Assembly: GCA_948144175.1 (NCBI GenBank)
Contig: CANXME010001258.1
Span: forward strand, 3,085,001-3,149,000
DNA from: Closterium sp. NIES-65
Taxonomy: Eukaryota; Streptophyta; Zygnematophyceae; Desmidiales; Closteriaceae
Length of the DNA: 64,000 nucleotides
Reading direction: 5' to 3'
Under the pieces are notes generated by a model. The model worked only from the letters and a program-made list of their open reading frames with translations, was not told the origin of the DNA and ran no database searches. Position 1 is the stretch's first letter. The number at the start of each line of letters is the position of its first letter. The position numbers were made by a program, and so were the translations under genes. Positions 31,890 to 43,800 of the stretch are shown here, piece after piece.

Positions 31890-33402
31890 TGTCAGAATAT
31901 TATCTTATTGTTCTAGCCTGTAGTGGGGTGCTCTATAGCGAGTACAACCCTTCTAGGGTTTGCTATTTGTATCCTCATTCTTGCTAGTTCAATTCTCTTT
32001 CTTCTTCTAATTTTCACATGCTATCAGAGCATGTCGATCCCCCTGGATCGATCCTGTGGGTGGGCTTACCACCGCTTAGCTTCCGCTGCTACTATTGCTA
32101 CTACTCTCTGAGCCGCACGCCCCGTGGCGTGCGGCATTTTTTCATCCCGCCGTGCGCCCCGAGGCGCGCGGCGGTTTTCTGCCCGCCGTGCGCCCCGAGG
32201 CGCGCGGCGGTTCATTGCCCGCTGTGCGCCCCGGGGTGCGCGGCGGGCTTCTCCCCTACGTCGCGGCCCCGCCCCGATCGTCGCGGCCCCGCCCCTCGAC
32301 GCGGCCCCGCTCTACGTCGCGGCCCCGCCCCGGCCCGTCGCCGCCCGTGCGCCTGCCCGGCTCGGCCCCGCTCTACGTCGCGGCCCCGCCCCGGCCCGTC
32401 GCCGCCCGTGCGCCTGCCCGGCTCGGCCCCGCCCTACCTTTGCGGCCCCGCCCTATGTTGCGGCCCCGCCCTATGTCGCGGCCCCGCCCTACGTCGCGGC
32501 CCCGCCCTATGTCGCGGCCCCGCCCCGACCGTCGCGGCCCCACCCCTCGTCGCGGCACCGGCCCCCCCCCCCCCCCCCCCCCCCCCTTTTCTCCCCTCCC
32601 CCCCATTTCCCGTCGCCCGTCGCGGCTCCTTCGGGGGCTGCGGCGAGCTGTGGGGTGGCGGGTATGGGGGTGCTCGGTGTGCCTTCCTCCCTTTGCTCCT
32701 CCTCCTCCTCCGTCTCCCACTGCTGCAGCTGTCGCTGAGGGGGGTGGTTGTGTGGGAGACTCGGGTTTAGGGTTTAAGGGGGGTGCGTGGGAGTAGAGCT
32801 AGCGGTGTAGCAGTGGTTGTGTATCAGGGGGGTGGGACTGTGTGCGAGAGGTTGAGTGGAGGTTGTCAGTTTGTCGTTCGCAGCACCTGTAGTCCGGGGC
32901 GCTGTCCCGGTAGCCCAGTCGTAGCCAGCTGTGCCAGCCGCCCGTGGGTCCGTTGCCCGTCCGCCGCTATTTGAGCCGCGGGGCCTGTTACTCCTGTAGT
33001 CCGGGCGCTGTCCGGTAGCCGCTGTGCCAGTCTGCCTCCTGTTGCCCGTGTGTCTGCAGCTTCAGCCGTCGCCTCCTGTCTCCTCTCCCCTCACTCTCTC
33101 TCCTCCTCCTCACTTGCCCGTTGTGACTACCACTAGCTCTGCTTATAATTGTGAACTCTAAACTATTTCTTCTTGAACTTGTGCTCAGAATGTGTGGTGA
33201 CATTGTGATCCACCCTGAGCTTGTATTGCTTTGCCTGCTCTGCTGATTACACCCCACTTTGGCTATGGGGGTGTGTCAGAATATTATCTTATTGTTCTAG
33301 CCTGTAGTGGGGTGCTCTATAGCGAGTACAACCCTTCTAGGGTTTGCTATTTGTATCCTCATTCTTGCTAGTTCAATTCTCTTTCTTCTTCTAATTTTTA
33401 CA
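31890..33402 (+). mobile_element. Gutted (LARD-like) LTR element 1, very young
   Basis: Two 129-bp LTRs (31890-32018 and 33274-33402) differ at one base. The target duplicate GAAAC is at 31885-31889 and 33403-33407. The primer-site region is TGCTATCAGAGCATG, and the polypurine stretch CTATGGGGGTG precedes the second LTR. The 1.26-kb interior has a GC-rich repeat leader (32140-32560), then a 3' part similar to the element at 50785-52283 and to the copia-1 3' flank. It has no gag or pol domain. Movement must be in trans. Confidence 0.95.
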
Positions 33403-33493
33403 GAAACTACCCTTCACTAGGGCCTACACCAAGTGAAATGTTACACTACACAAAGTAATGTAACTATCTTCAATATCTTGAGGTGTACCCTTT

Positions 33494-35419
33494 CAGGGCC
33501 CACGTTATCAGGGCAAAACATCCTGATTACCCTGAATTCAGGATGCAGTTTTGTATTTACCCTGCTATTTCAGAATAATTACAATTTTCACCCTGAGATC
33601 ACAGGATGTCTTTATATGAAGTGCCCTGTACATTCAGGATGGCCGTAGTGTTTCCCCCTGTAACGTCAGGATGAATACCGAGGCCTACCCTGACGCGTTT
33701 TTTTGGGGGGGGGGGGGGCGGCGGGCTGGCGCGGTACGGGGAGTTTTTTCTCCATTGAATTTTCTCCCCGTGTATGTTTCCCGCCTTCGCATAATGTCTT
33801 TGAGCGTTCAGTTCCAATCCCCTGCAAGGCACTAGCCAAGCCCTAACCCATCAGACTGGAAACAGGTTGGGCAACAAGGCAACTTCTCGTGTGTCTCTCT
33901 CTCGACCTCGTTGAGCACTCCTCCATGATCCATCCAACCAACACCCTACTAGCGTTGCCACTAGAGTAGCAGAAGTGAAGCTAGCCTGGCTCAGTAGGAC
34001 TAGTGATGGCTAACGAGCACGATGGCGCGACGCCAGTATCACGAGGTCTAACCGGATTGGACTTCCTGCGTCCTGTTTGGACTGTGTCCACATTACCAAC
34101 ACCCTCACCTGCAGCTATATCATCTCGAACTCCCGCAGTCACAGCCGACCGTGCTAATACGAACGGCCCCAGCGTTGTACCACCTGGTGCGACACGCATG
34201 GGCCCTGCCGCTACTGCTAAATTAAGAGCGACCAAGCACAAACAGTCGCGCTTGTCGTTCTCTCCCGAAAGTCCTACGGAACCCACCGTACGTATCCGCT
34301 TAGAGCCAGCTCTTCCAGGACCATCGGCCGTTCCTGCAGCATCTTCAGCTACAGAGGAACTTCGCGATGAGGCAGAGGATAAATACCAGGAGGCGCTTAC
34401 GAAGTACAAACGGGAATGGTCAAGTGATTTTCCGTGGCTCGTGCTTTGTCAAACTTCATTCGGTTTCCCATCAGTGAGGTGCAGCTTGTGTATCAAGCAT
34501 GCAGGACACGACACAAACTACGGCGCTGCTGGCGAAGGAGCTATCAACATTTCCACCTCTCTGACTTGTTCTGCCCCTGCTCTGTCACTGTTATGTGTGT
34601 TGTGTTATGCTTGGCATGGTAGGAGTGGACAAGCGAGCTGCCAAGAAGGAACTGAGGACATTTGTCCCTGTTCTGGCTGGCGCTCCCAAAGGCGAACGCA
34701 CATTTCAACGCGGACTGGCGGCCATGCTGAGAACAAAGGACTGGGAGCGGAGCTACCCCAACCTCGTCCGCCTCTGGACGGCGGTGGCTGTCCTGCCGCT
34801 CAGCACCGTCGAGTGTGAGCGCGGCTTTAGCCGCCATAACGTGATTAAGTCCTGGCAGAGGACCAGCCTCTGTGATGCCAGGCTCAGTGACTTGATGTGC
34901 CTGAGCCTAACTGAGTATGACATGAAATGGGGTAAAGTGGTGGATTTATGGCGCAGCAGCAAGAAGAGGAGGCCTACTAAGAGAAGGGAGCAGCAGAGGA
35001 AGGCGAGGAACGGGAACGGGGGGGGAGGACAGACAAGAAGCAGATACTGAACATGGCAGTGGCAGCAGCAGCGACAGTGGGTTTAGTAGCAGCAGCGAAG
35101 ATGATGATGAGGAGGAGGAGGGCTAGGAGAGGTGGTGCAGGAGTTAATTGCCTAGTAAAACACCAACTGTATGTGCGCTGCAGCGCTGCGGCTGCTCTGC
35201 TATGCTAAACAGAACAGAGTCTGGTCTGGTCTGTTTGTGCTAAAATCAGAACCCTGAATGCTACTAATTTTGCCCTGACACGTCGGGATTATTTTCTGCA
35301 AAAGCCCTGACCAATCAGGAAGGCTCAGAAGATTTGCCCTCAGAAATCAGGGCATTTTTTTGGATTCTAGAAAAGTGCCCTGAGGACTCAGGGTGCCCCA
35401 AAACCTAGCACGGGCCATG
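33494..35419 (+). mobile_element. hAT-family DNA transposon in the LTR of copia V
   Basis: The 8-bp target duplicates TACCCTTT are at 33486-33493 and 35420-35427. The ends CAGGGCCCACG (left) and inverted CATGGCCCGTG (right) fit hAT termini. Both ends carry repeated CCCTGA and TCAGGG words (33494-33690, 35240-35395). The interior encodes remnants of a hAT transposase. Confidence 0.9.
34003..35050 (+). pseudogene. hAT transposase, internally deleted
   Basis: The first frame (34003-34560) has a basic, Pro/Ser-rich N-terminus and a BED/TTF-like zinc region: YKREWSSDFPWLV followed by RCSLCIKHAG. The second frame (34595-35050) has the hAT C-terminal dimerisation signature: YPNLVRLWTAVAVLPLS, then VECERGFSRHNVIKS and LSDLMCLSL, with a basic tail. 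The central RNase-H-like catalytic core is missing, and the two parts are in different frames. It resembles the ZNF862-like group of hAT genes. It cannot be active. Confidence 0.85.
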
Positions 35420-35835
35420 TACCCTTTTGGCGAGCTTCGAAATCACTTGAGGCTTGACACCAAGGCTCGGGCTCTTCATCACAAACTCATCCTTGAGTTC
35501 TTGATGGGTCTGCTGCACACACCTGCGACACACCGAACGTTCGACACAGGACAAAATAGAAACCGCGCACGACAAAAATAAAAACCGCGCGCGAGACACA
35601 AACGACCGCGTAACACGCGTCTAGCGATAACTCGCTATTGGCTCGACACACACACTCGACATCATGACTCAACATTCATACACAATTATAAGCATGAAAT
35701 ATATATTATCCCATGCCCTCATACCATTCCATACACACACACATGCACGCACACGGACAACAAGCCGAGTGCAAACCGTAGGGTTGCACCAACAAACTCC
35801 CCCTCGGATTGTTGGCCTTAGGATATGTTGCTCTC

Positions 35836-37497
35836 TCAGTTCAGAGCCATCCCAGCCAGCTTGCAACACTTCCAATGCTGCTGCTCCACCAGCCTCTTAG
35901 TCATCATGTCAGCCGGCTGCCCCGTGGTCTTCACGTACCGCAACTCAACTTCACCCGCGGTCACCATGCTCCTCGTCCAATGCCACTTCACCCTCATGTG
36001 CTTTGTGAGTCCATGCAACACAGGGTTCTTAGCAAGAGCAATGGCACCCTGGCTGTCACAGTAGAGTGGGGTAGGTCCTTGCTGCTCCTCCCCCAATTCA
36101 GCCAACAAACGCCGCTGCCACACAATCTCCCGTACAGCACGGAAGAGTGCCATGTACTCGGACTCTACCGAGCTTAAAGCTTGGTCAACCTGCTTCTTGC
36201 TCTCCCAAGCAGTTGGGCCTCCACCAACACGGCATATGAAGCCTCCCACACTTGTCATGTCCTCTGGTTCCGATGCATATGCAGCATCCGAGTAGGCGGT
36301 GAGGAACAAACGCCCGGGTTCAACACCATCCGCGCCCTTTTGGCGCCTTTGTGCCGCCGCCGAGTATTGCAGCCCAACGGTCGGTGTTTGGCCAAGATAC
36401 TTGGCCACCCTCATTCCAGCTGCTACCTGCTCCTCATTAGGGCATTGCACAACCCTAGCCAGCTGCCCGGTAGCAAACGCGACGTCCGGTCGGGTGTTTA
36501 CCGCCGCATACATGAGGCTGCCCACCAACGAGTGAAAACGGCGCCTCTCCTCTTCACAAACGCTCTCCTCCTCTGGTCCCTTCACACACTTGAACCCAGA
36601 GGGAAAGGGAGTAGCCACATGACCTTCACTCTGGCCAAAGTTGGCAGCCAACGCCTCGAGGTACTTCCGTTGGTGCACTAGCATCCTCCGCTTCTCCACG
36701 TCTTGTTCGATGTGGAGCCCAAGGTAGAAGTTCACGTCACCAAGGGACTTGCACTTGAACTTGTCATGCAGCTTCAACATCACCTCCTTCACAAGGTCAG
36801 AGGAGGGTGAGAATATAAGAATGTCATCCACATAAACCACCATGAAGCTCCTCTGCTCCCCCTCGCCAAGCATGAACAAGGAGTGATCGGCCGTTGAGGG
36901 AGTGAAGCCGATCTCCTCCAACACTTCGCGCAGCTTCATGTACCATTGCCTAGGGGCTTGCTTCAGCCCATAGATGGCCTTCTTCAGCTTCCACACTCTG
37001 CCACTACAATCATCAAACCCCTCTGGCTGCGCCATAAAAATCTCCTCCTCAAGGATGCCGTTAAGGAATGCCGTTACAATGTCCATTTGTTTTACTACCC
37101 ATCCTTTGATGGCGGCTCCCGGGAATAGGGTTCGCAGCGTCGTCGGCTTCACCACAGGGGCAAACAGCTCCTTGAAGTCCACCTTCTCCTTTTGCTGGTA
37201 CCCCTTGGCTACAAGCCTAGACTTGTAGCGCTCGATCTTGCCGTCGGCATCCGACTTGATTTTGAAGAGCCACTTGGACGTTATCGCCGTACGCCCCTCC
37301 GGTAGCTCCACCAATTCAAACGTGTCATTCTCCTTGATGCTCTTCAGCTCACTCTCCATGGCCTTCTTCCACTCCTCAGCATCACTACTCTCCAAAGCCT
37401 CCTTGAGAGTTGCTGGTTCTCCCGGCATCTCCACCGGAGAGAAGAACGCGAAGGCACACTCCTCGTAATCACTCTCCTCGTCGTCTCCGACCATCAT
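35836..37497 (-). CDS. Copia V reverse transcriptase and RNase H, 553 aa
   Basis: This open frame covers RT from EEWKKAMESELKSI and WLFKIKSDADG through MDIVTAFLNG and the catalytic YVDDILIFS. RNase H follows, with YSDAAYASEP, SVESEYMALFRAVRE and CDSQGAIALAKN. The C-terminus TGQPADMMTKRL is typical of copia. The stop is TGA, shortly before the polypurine tract. It is separated from the integrase frame by a frameshift at about 37550. RT and RNase H look intact. Confidence 0.92.
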   Translation of the reverse strand: MMVGDDEESDYEECAFAFFSPVEMPGEPATLKEALESSDAEEWKKAMESELKSIKENDTFELVELPEGRTAITSKWLFKIKSDADGKIERYKSRLVAKGYQQKEKVDFKELFAPVVKPTTLRTLFPGAAIKGWVVKQMDIVTAFLNGILEEEIFMAQPEGFDDCSGRVWKLKKAIYGLKQAPRQWYMKLREVLEEIGFTPSTADHSLFMLGEGEQRSFMVVYVDDILIFSPSSDLVKEVMLKLHDKFKCKSLGDVNFYLGLHIEQDVEKRRMLVHQRKYLEALAANFGQSEGHVATPFPSGFKCVKGPEEESVCEEERRRFHSLVGSLMYAAVNTRPDVAFATGQLARVVQCPNEEQVAAGMRVAKYLGQTPTVGLQYSAAAQRRQKGADGVEPGRLFLTAYSDAAYASEPEDMTSVGGFICRVGGGPTAWESKKQVDQALSSVESEYMALFRAVREIVWQRRLLAELGEEQQGPTPLYCDSQGAIALAKNPVLHGLTKHMRVKWHWTRSMVTAGEVELRYVKTTGQPADMMTKRLVEQQHWKCCKLAGMALN

Positions 37498-37547
37498 TGC
37501 TGCTCCGGCCAGGGCTGTCTTGCCCTGCTTTCCCAGCGCATCATAGG

Positions 37548-40500
37548 TCAGCCTATTAGGGGGTTGAACTCTCCTCTTGCCCCTTCCTTCCTCCTCAGCT
37601 GCAGGGACTTGAAGGCCTTGGCGTTGCTGCGGTGTGGCTCGAATCCGTGGAGCACTCGTAGTACGGGAAGGGAGTGCGGTGCACGCTCGCTCATTTGCTG
37701 CACCTCCTCTTCTTCTTCCTCTCCATCATTGGCCTCCCGTCCCCCATTCACAAGGTAGGATTGCCTTGTGGTTGTGCTGCCGCTGCTCAGCTCCAAAGGC
37801 AGCTCCACATGCTCCAAACCGGAACTCTTCACCTCCCCAAACCGCACGCCTATCTTCGCCTCATTCTCCGCCTTCCAATCTTTGTACATGAAGTTCTCCA
37901 TGAACTTGCAGTCCCTGCTCACCAAGAACTTCTTGGTGAATGGGTCCCAAAGAAGCCATCCCTTGCTGTTTTGAGCCATGCCCAAGTGCACGGCCCACAC
38001 CGCCTTGGCACCAAGCTTGTTGTGCCGAAGATGCTTAGGCACGAGCGCCATGCACATGCACCCGAACACCCGAAGCATATCCACCTTTGGCTTCCTTCCT
38101 AGCCACTCCACATAGGGCACCCATTTGTCTGCTCCCACATGATTCAAGGCTCGGTTCTTGGCCACACACGCGCTCCGCACCGCATCAGGCCAGAAATAGT
38201 CGGGTAGCCCGGCTTCAATTAGCAACCCGCGTGCCGCCTCCGTGATTGTGCGGTTCGCTCGCTCGGCGATGCCGTTCATTGCAGGGAAGTATGGCATGGT
38301 GAGGGAGTGCTAAATACCATTCTTCTTCAGCCACAACCCAAACTCCTTGCTCAGGAACTCTCCCCCTCGATCGGTGCGGATTGACTTGACTAGACGGTCT
38401 TGTTGCCGCTCCACCATCGGGAACCAATCCGCCTTCAACGTTTCAGCCACGTCGCTCTTCTTGGCCAGCACGTACACCCAAGTCATACGAGTGTAGACGT
38501 CCACAATAGTGAGGAAGTACTCAGCTCTAGCAGCTCCAAGCTTCAGGGGGCCCACCACGTCCATCACCACCTCATCAAGTGGTGCCTTAGCCGTTGCCTC
38601 CGAACTAGAGAATGGGAAACGGGTGAACTTGGCTTGCATGCACGTCGGGCAGCCAAGTACCTCATCGGGCTCCCCCTTCACACGTATGCCAGCAACCATC
38701 TCATTCTTTACTAGCTGCTGCAAGATGGGCAGGGCCACATGCCCCATGCGCTGATGCAAGGTGAGCCAATCACACTCCCCCGTAGCCGAAGTTGGATTGG
38801 AGAATGCCGCGCTCGCAATAGCGCCCCACATACTCTCTCCGTAGTCCTCCTCCGCTGCTGCCTCGGGGTTCTCCTCACCCTTTTGCTGCTCCTTGGCTGC
38901 TGCACCTCTCTCCATAGGTTCACCAAGCTTGCTGGTCCCTCCAAGATTGCACTTCTTGGACTCCTTCTCCTTAGCGCGACCGTCCGCGCAATCGCCGCTA
39001 CCAACCGCTCCACCTTTGGTGCTGACGCTTGCTGCCACTTGCCTCTCCTTAGGCATTGGGACCACAGGGATCTGCCACATCTCGTTGTAGACATCTCTGT
39101 CCTCATGAAGGTCCCAAAGAATCCGATCGCCAAGCCTTGCGGTGTAGGTCTTGGCTCCCTTTGAGTTCGTGTCCATGCCGGCCTTTGCCAACCGCCGCAC
39201 GGAAATCAGGTTGGCAGCAAGGCTGGGCACCCAAAGCACATTCTTGAGGCCCACCATCTTCCCATCAGCACCCTTAAACATGGCCTTGCCCATGCCTTTC
39301 ACCTCCGCTCGCTGCCCCAAAGCTGATGTAACATGCTTCACCGGTGACGGTTCGAGTTCGGTGAGCAAGTCCGGGCGAGGTGTCATGCTATAGGTAGCGC
39401 CACTATCGATCACCCAATAGTCCAGAGGGTGTAGAGTCACCTTCCCCACAGCTGCTGGCTCCTCAAAGCCTTCATCCTTCTCTGGACCAGTCGGTACTTG
39501 CGTCGACACGAAGTAGAATAGACCCGGGTACCGATCGTTGCTCGGGTCCTTGTCGTTGTCTCCGCTCTTCATGTTTGCAGCTCCGCCACCGCAACCGCCA
39601 CGGCCTCCACGGCCTCTTCCTCTCCCTCCTCCTGCTCCTCTACCCTCTTGGCCTTGACCAGGGGTCCAACCATCAGGGATTTTGTAGCAGTCGCGCCACA
39701 TGTGTCCGCTCTTGTGGCAATAGTGACACTCGCCGTCGAATCGGCCGCGACCGCGTCCGTAGCTCTTGTCGTCGCCGCCGTAACCGCCACTCCCGCGGCC
39801 TCCACCGAAGTTGCTGCCACCAAACCTTCCTCCCCCTCGTCCTCTACCTCTTCCTCGACCATATCCACGGCCGATGCTCGCTGCCCCAGCGCCATCCGCA
39901 CTCACCAACTCACGGCGGCGGAAATCCTCTTGAAGGATAGCTCGCTTCACGTCTTCAAGCGAGAGGCGGGGCAAGTCGCGATTAAGGTTGATGATGAGCG
40001 ATGACCATGACTCAGGGAGTAGGGCCAGCAACTTGGTCTTCTTTTGGAGCTCACTATAGTTCAAATCAGCTCCCTCAAGCCGCGTCAACAAGTCGAAGAA
40101 TTTCTGCACCCCTTCTTCAACCGCTTCATCCTCTTCAGTTCGTAGTGTCGCCATTTGCCGTTCCAACACCACAGCTACCGCCGCTGTTGCAGGAGCGTGT
40201 ACACCCTTGAGAGCAGCCCATGCCTTTGGTCCCTTCTCTGGTTCACGCTGGAAAGGCTTGATGTGACGGATTTGGCTGCTCCCCAACGCTTGCCCAAGTA
40301 GGAGGTAGCCTTGTGCGCTCTTCCGCACCCACGGGCTCTTCTCCGGGTCGTTCTCGGGACGCTTCTCCGTTCCTTCCATTACCTCCAGCAGGTCATAGTG
40401 GTCAAATATGTTCTCCATTCTGAAGGACCACTCAGCAAAGTTGTCACCATTGAACTTGTCAAGGCCAAACACTCTAGGCTCATCCCTAGATGGGCCAACA

Positions 40501-40604
40501 CTTGGTTGCACAGGCGCCATGGCTGAATCACGGGGTTGGCCTTTAGCTTGGGCTTCTCCTCTGCCACCAGCACCTCTCCCACCCCTTTCCTCAGGTCCAG
40601 CCAT
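37548..40604 (-). pseudogene. Copia V gag, protease and integrase with one in-frame stop
   Basis: The first ATG in good position is at 40604 (MAGPEERGGRG). Gag has FNGDNFAEWSFRMENIF, a Gly/Arg-rich stretch and the zinc knuckle CHYCHKSGHMWRDC. The protease is VIDSGATYSM. Pre-integrase HQRMGHV and integrase follow: DVVGPLKLG, then RTDRGGEFLSK. A TAG at 38310-38312 sits where a Gln is expected before HSLT. The frame then continues with MNGIAERANR (third catalytic residue) to 37548. One stop and one frameshift are the only lesions seen in gag-pol. Confidence 0.9.
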
Positions 40605-40638
40605 TGTCGAAACTGCTCCAAGGGGCTCTGATACCACT

Positions 40639-40867
40639 TGTTATAGTCACAATAGGCTCCAATGTGCCTAAAACGAAAGATAGAGTGCACAGCCGGATTT
40701 CTGCACAGCGGCTTCAAACGTTCATAGCGTTCTGGTCACAACTTTAAATTATCTTATTCAACTTGGATCTGGAGCGTCTGAACGTCGCCTACAATAGGCA
40801 ATTTAGATCGCACAATTTCACCAAGTATTGACGACACAGTGTTGGTTTGAACGAACGGCACTATGGC
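40639..40867 (-). repeat. Copia V 5' LTR, truncated
   Basis: About 229 bp matching 31513-31741. The 5' portion of the LTR is deleted and the sequence passes directly into the gag of copia W at 40868. No target duplicate can therefore be checked on this side. Confidence 0.88.
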
Positions 40868-43800
40868 TATGCGTAGTCACTTGCCGTCCACTGAGCGCGC
40901 GCACTTTAGTCAGTACAAGAGTGCTAAGACCTTGTACGATGCTATAGTTGCACGCTACTCTTCCCCTGCCACTGCTGCCCTTAGCCGCCTCATGCTGTCG
41001 TACCTGTTTCCTAACCTGGCCGCCTTTCCCACAGTCACTGACCTCATTACGCACCTCTGCACTAGTGACACCCGCTACCGTGCTGCGCTTCCTGCTGAGT
41101 TCTGCGCCAAGAACCCCCCCCCCATGTACATCACCCTCTACTACATTGTCACCCGGCTCCCTGACTCCCTTCGCTAGGTCAGGGACCACTTCCTCTCGGT
41201 TTGCCCCACCACACTCACCGTTGACCTCCTCGAGGAGCGCTTCCTGACAGCTGAGAAGACTATAGTCGCTGTAGGAGCCTCTCGTGGTGACCCTCGTGCC
41301 CCCTTCTTTGAGGGGTGCTCCCCCTCCCCCCTTTTGCCCTCTGTTGCCTCTGCTGCTGCCGTCAACTTCGTTGGCACCGAGTCGGTCGGCGCAGAGTCTG
41401 CCCCTAGCAAGAGACACCGCACCGGCAAGGGCAAGGGGGGCAAGGGCGCTAACGGGGCTGGCGGGGGCGGTGGAGGTGGCGGTGGAGGCGACGGAGGGAG
41501 TGGAGGTGGCGGTGGGAGTGGTGGCAGGGGTGGGGGCTTCGGTGGCGGAGGTGGAGGCATAGGCAGCGGCGGCAGTGGCGGTGGGAGCGGAGGGGGAGGC
41601 GGTGGCGGCAGTGGTGGAGGTGGCGGCCGCAGAGGTGGAGCTGGTCGGGGTGGCTCTGCGCAGCGGAGCGGCTTCGGTGGTGGTCAGCGCCAGCAGCAGC
41701 AGCGCACTCGTGACACCCCGCCCCCCCAGCAGCTTCGTGAGTGGTACGCTGCGCGTCACCGGGGTGGGGGTGCTGGTCCTTGTGCCTACGTCCTGCGTAC
41801 CGGCGACCGCACTGGTGAGCCGTGCGGTGGCCCGCACACCACCCATCGCTGCTTCGGCCGCCTGACGGACACTTGGCGTCTCCAGTTCCCTGACGCCGCT
41901 GAGATCCCCCGCTGGGGCGCGCTGCTTAGGTCAGGGGTTGCTGTCTTTGATCAAGATTATGATGCTATTCTTGCTGCCATTTATGTTTTGTCTTCTAGTG
42001 ATGAGGGTGACTCTTACCCGTGTGTTCCGCCTGACCCGGGAATTGAGGCTACTGCTCTAGGTGCTGGTGAGGCTGCTGCTCTAGGTGCTAGTGCGTCTGC
42101 TGCGCCAGGTGCTGGTGAGTCTACTCTCTCAGGTACCACGTCGGCTCAGGCCTTACACACCTTCACCCTTGACTCGGGTGCTTCTCGCTCCTTCTTTCGA
42201 GACCGCACCACACTTACGCCGCTTAGTCGGCCAGTTGCGGTCTCCCTGGCGGACCCCTCTGGGGGTCCTGTCCTTGCCCACTTCTCCACTGTCTTACCGT
42301 GTCCGGCGGCCCCCTCTGGCACCCTGTCACGTCTCTACCTCCCCTCGTTCTCTACGAACTTGGTGAGTGGTGCTGATCTACAGGATGGGGGGGTTGACGA
42401 GTTCACTCCTGCGAGTCAGCGGGTGACCCACTGTACGTGTGCTCGGACGGACCGACACTTGGCCACGTTTACCCGTCGGCCGGGGTCGAGCCTGTACACA
42501 CTGACTACTGAGTCTCCTCCGGCTGCTGAGTCTGGTCAGGTGGCTGCATCGGGTCAGGTGTTTGCTGCAGCGTCGAGGTCTGGTCCTGAGTCTGCTCCCT
42601 GCTCGTGTCGTCTCCTGTCCCACCAGACTCTCCTCTGGCACCACCGCCTTGGTCACCCCTCCCTGCCTCGTCTCCGAGGCATGGCCTCCCGTTACCTTGT
42701 CTCTAGTCTCCCCCGGTCCCTCCCTCCCCTCCCTCCGGGGCCTGCCCCTACCTGCATTTCCTGCGTTGAGGGGCGGCAGCGCGCCGCCCCTCACTCCTCT
42801 GAGTTTCTTCCGAGAGAGGCTCCGCTGCAGACTCTTCACATGGACATGTGGGGCCCCGCCCGCGTCCGTGGCCAGGGTCACGAGCGTTACTTCCTGTTGG
42901 TGGTTGACGACTACTCGCGTTACACCACGGTGTTCCCCTTGCGCAGCAAGGGTGACGTCACTGAGGTGTTGATCGACTGGATCCGCGCAGCTCGTCTCCA
43001 GCTCAGAGAGAGTTTCGGCTCGGACTTTCCTGTTCTGCGTCTGCACTCTGACAGAGGTGGGGAGTTTTCTTCTACCCTTCTGGGAGCCTTCTAACGTGCA
43101 CAGGGCATCCACCAGACCTTCACGCTTCCGGCCTCTCCACAGCAAAATGGGATTGCTGAGCGCCGCATTGGCATGGTCATGGACGTCGCTCGTACGTCCA
43201 TGATCCATGCGGCTGCTCCCCATTTTCTGTGGCCGTTTGCGGTTCAGTACGCAGCGCATCAGATCAACCTTCTGCCCCGGGTCTCCTTGCCAGAGACCTC
43301 CCCCACCTTGCGGTGGACGGGGAAGGTTGGCGATGCGTCTGCGTTTTGTGTCTCGGGATCTCGGGCGTTTCTCCGCGACTTGTCTGCGGACAAGCTGTCC
43401 CTCCGTGCTGTTCCCTGCGTCTTCCTTGGCTTCCCCCCTGACGCGCCTCGTTGGCGGTTTTACCACCCCACCTCGCGCCGTGTTCTGTCCTCCCAGGACG
43501 TTACCTTTGACGAGTCGGTGCCTTACTACCGTCTCTTCCCCTACCGCACTGCGCCCCTCCCCCCGCCGCCGCTCTTCCTTGCGCCAGGTCCCCCCCGGGT
43601 AGACCCTCTCCCACCTCAGGGTCCTGCCCCGTCAGGTGTGTCCCAGGTAGACGCAGTCGAGCCTGTCGAGGTAGCTTGTGACTCTGGTGCTGCTAGGGGT
43701 GCTGAGCCTGGGGGTGCTGAGTCTGTGAGTGCTGATTCTGGGGGTGCGGAGCATGGGGGTGCTGAGCCTGGGGGTGCGGAGCCTGGGGGTGCGGAGCCTG

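Larger units (their letters stand above)
31513..35794 (-). repeat. Copia V 3' LTR, split in three
   Basis: The pieces are 35794-35420, 33493-33408 and 31889-31513, separated by a hAT element (duplicate TACCCTTT) and a gutted LTR element (duplicate GAAAC). It starts TGTTGGTGCAACCC and ends GTGACTATAACA. The last part is repeated at 40639-40867 as the truncated 5' LTR, with few differences. Confidence 0.85.
31513..40867 (-). mobile_element. Copia V, nearly complete, with two insertions in its 3' LTR
   Basis: V is a minus-strand Ty1/copia element of a different family from copia-1. The polypurine tract GAGGGGGAGTT precedes the 3' LTR start at 35794. The LTR end is at 31513. Without the two inserted elements and their target duplicates, the 3' LTR is 830 bp. 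Only the last 229 bp of the 5' LTR survive (40639-40867), joined to copia W sequence. The primer site TGGTATCAGAGCCCC is at about 40622-40636. Confidence 0.88.

Noticed and set aside
32018-32796. Three overlapping Pro/Arg-rich frames of 200-250 aa in the gutted element
   Set aside because: All three frames are open because of GC-rich tandem repeats; the sister element at 50785-52283 does not conserve any of them.
41460-41640. Gly-rich tandem repeats as a separate protein
   Set aside because: This is the Gly-rich C-terminal part of the copia W gag, seen in the same place in copia Y.
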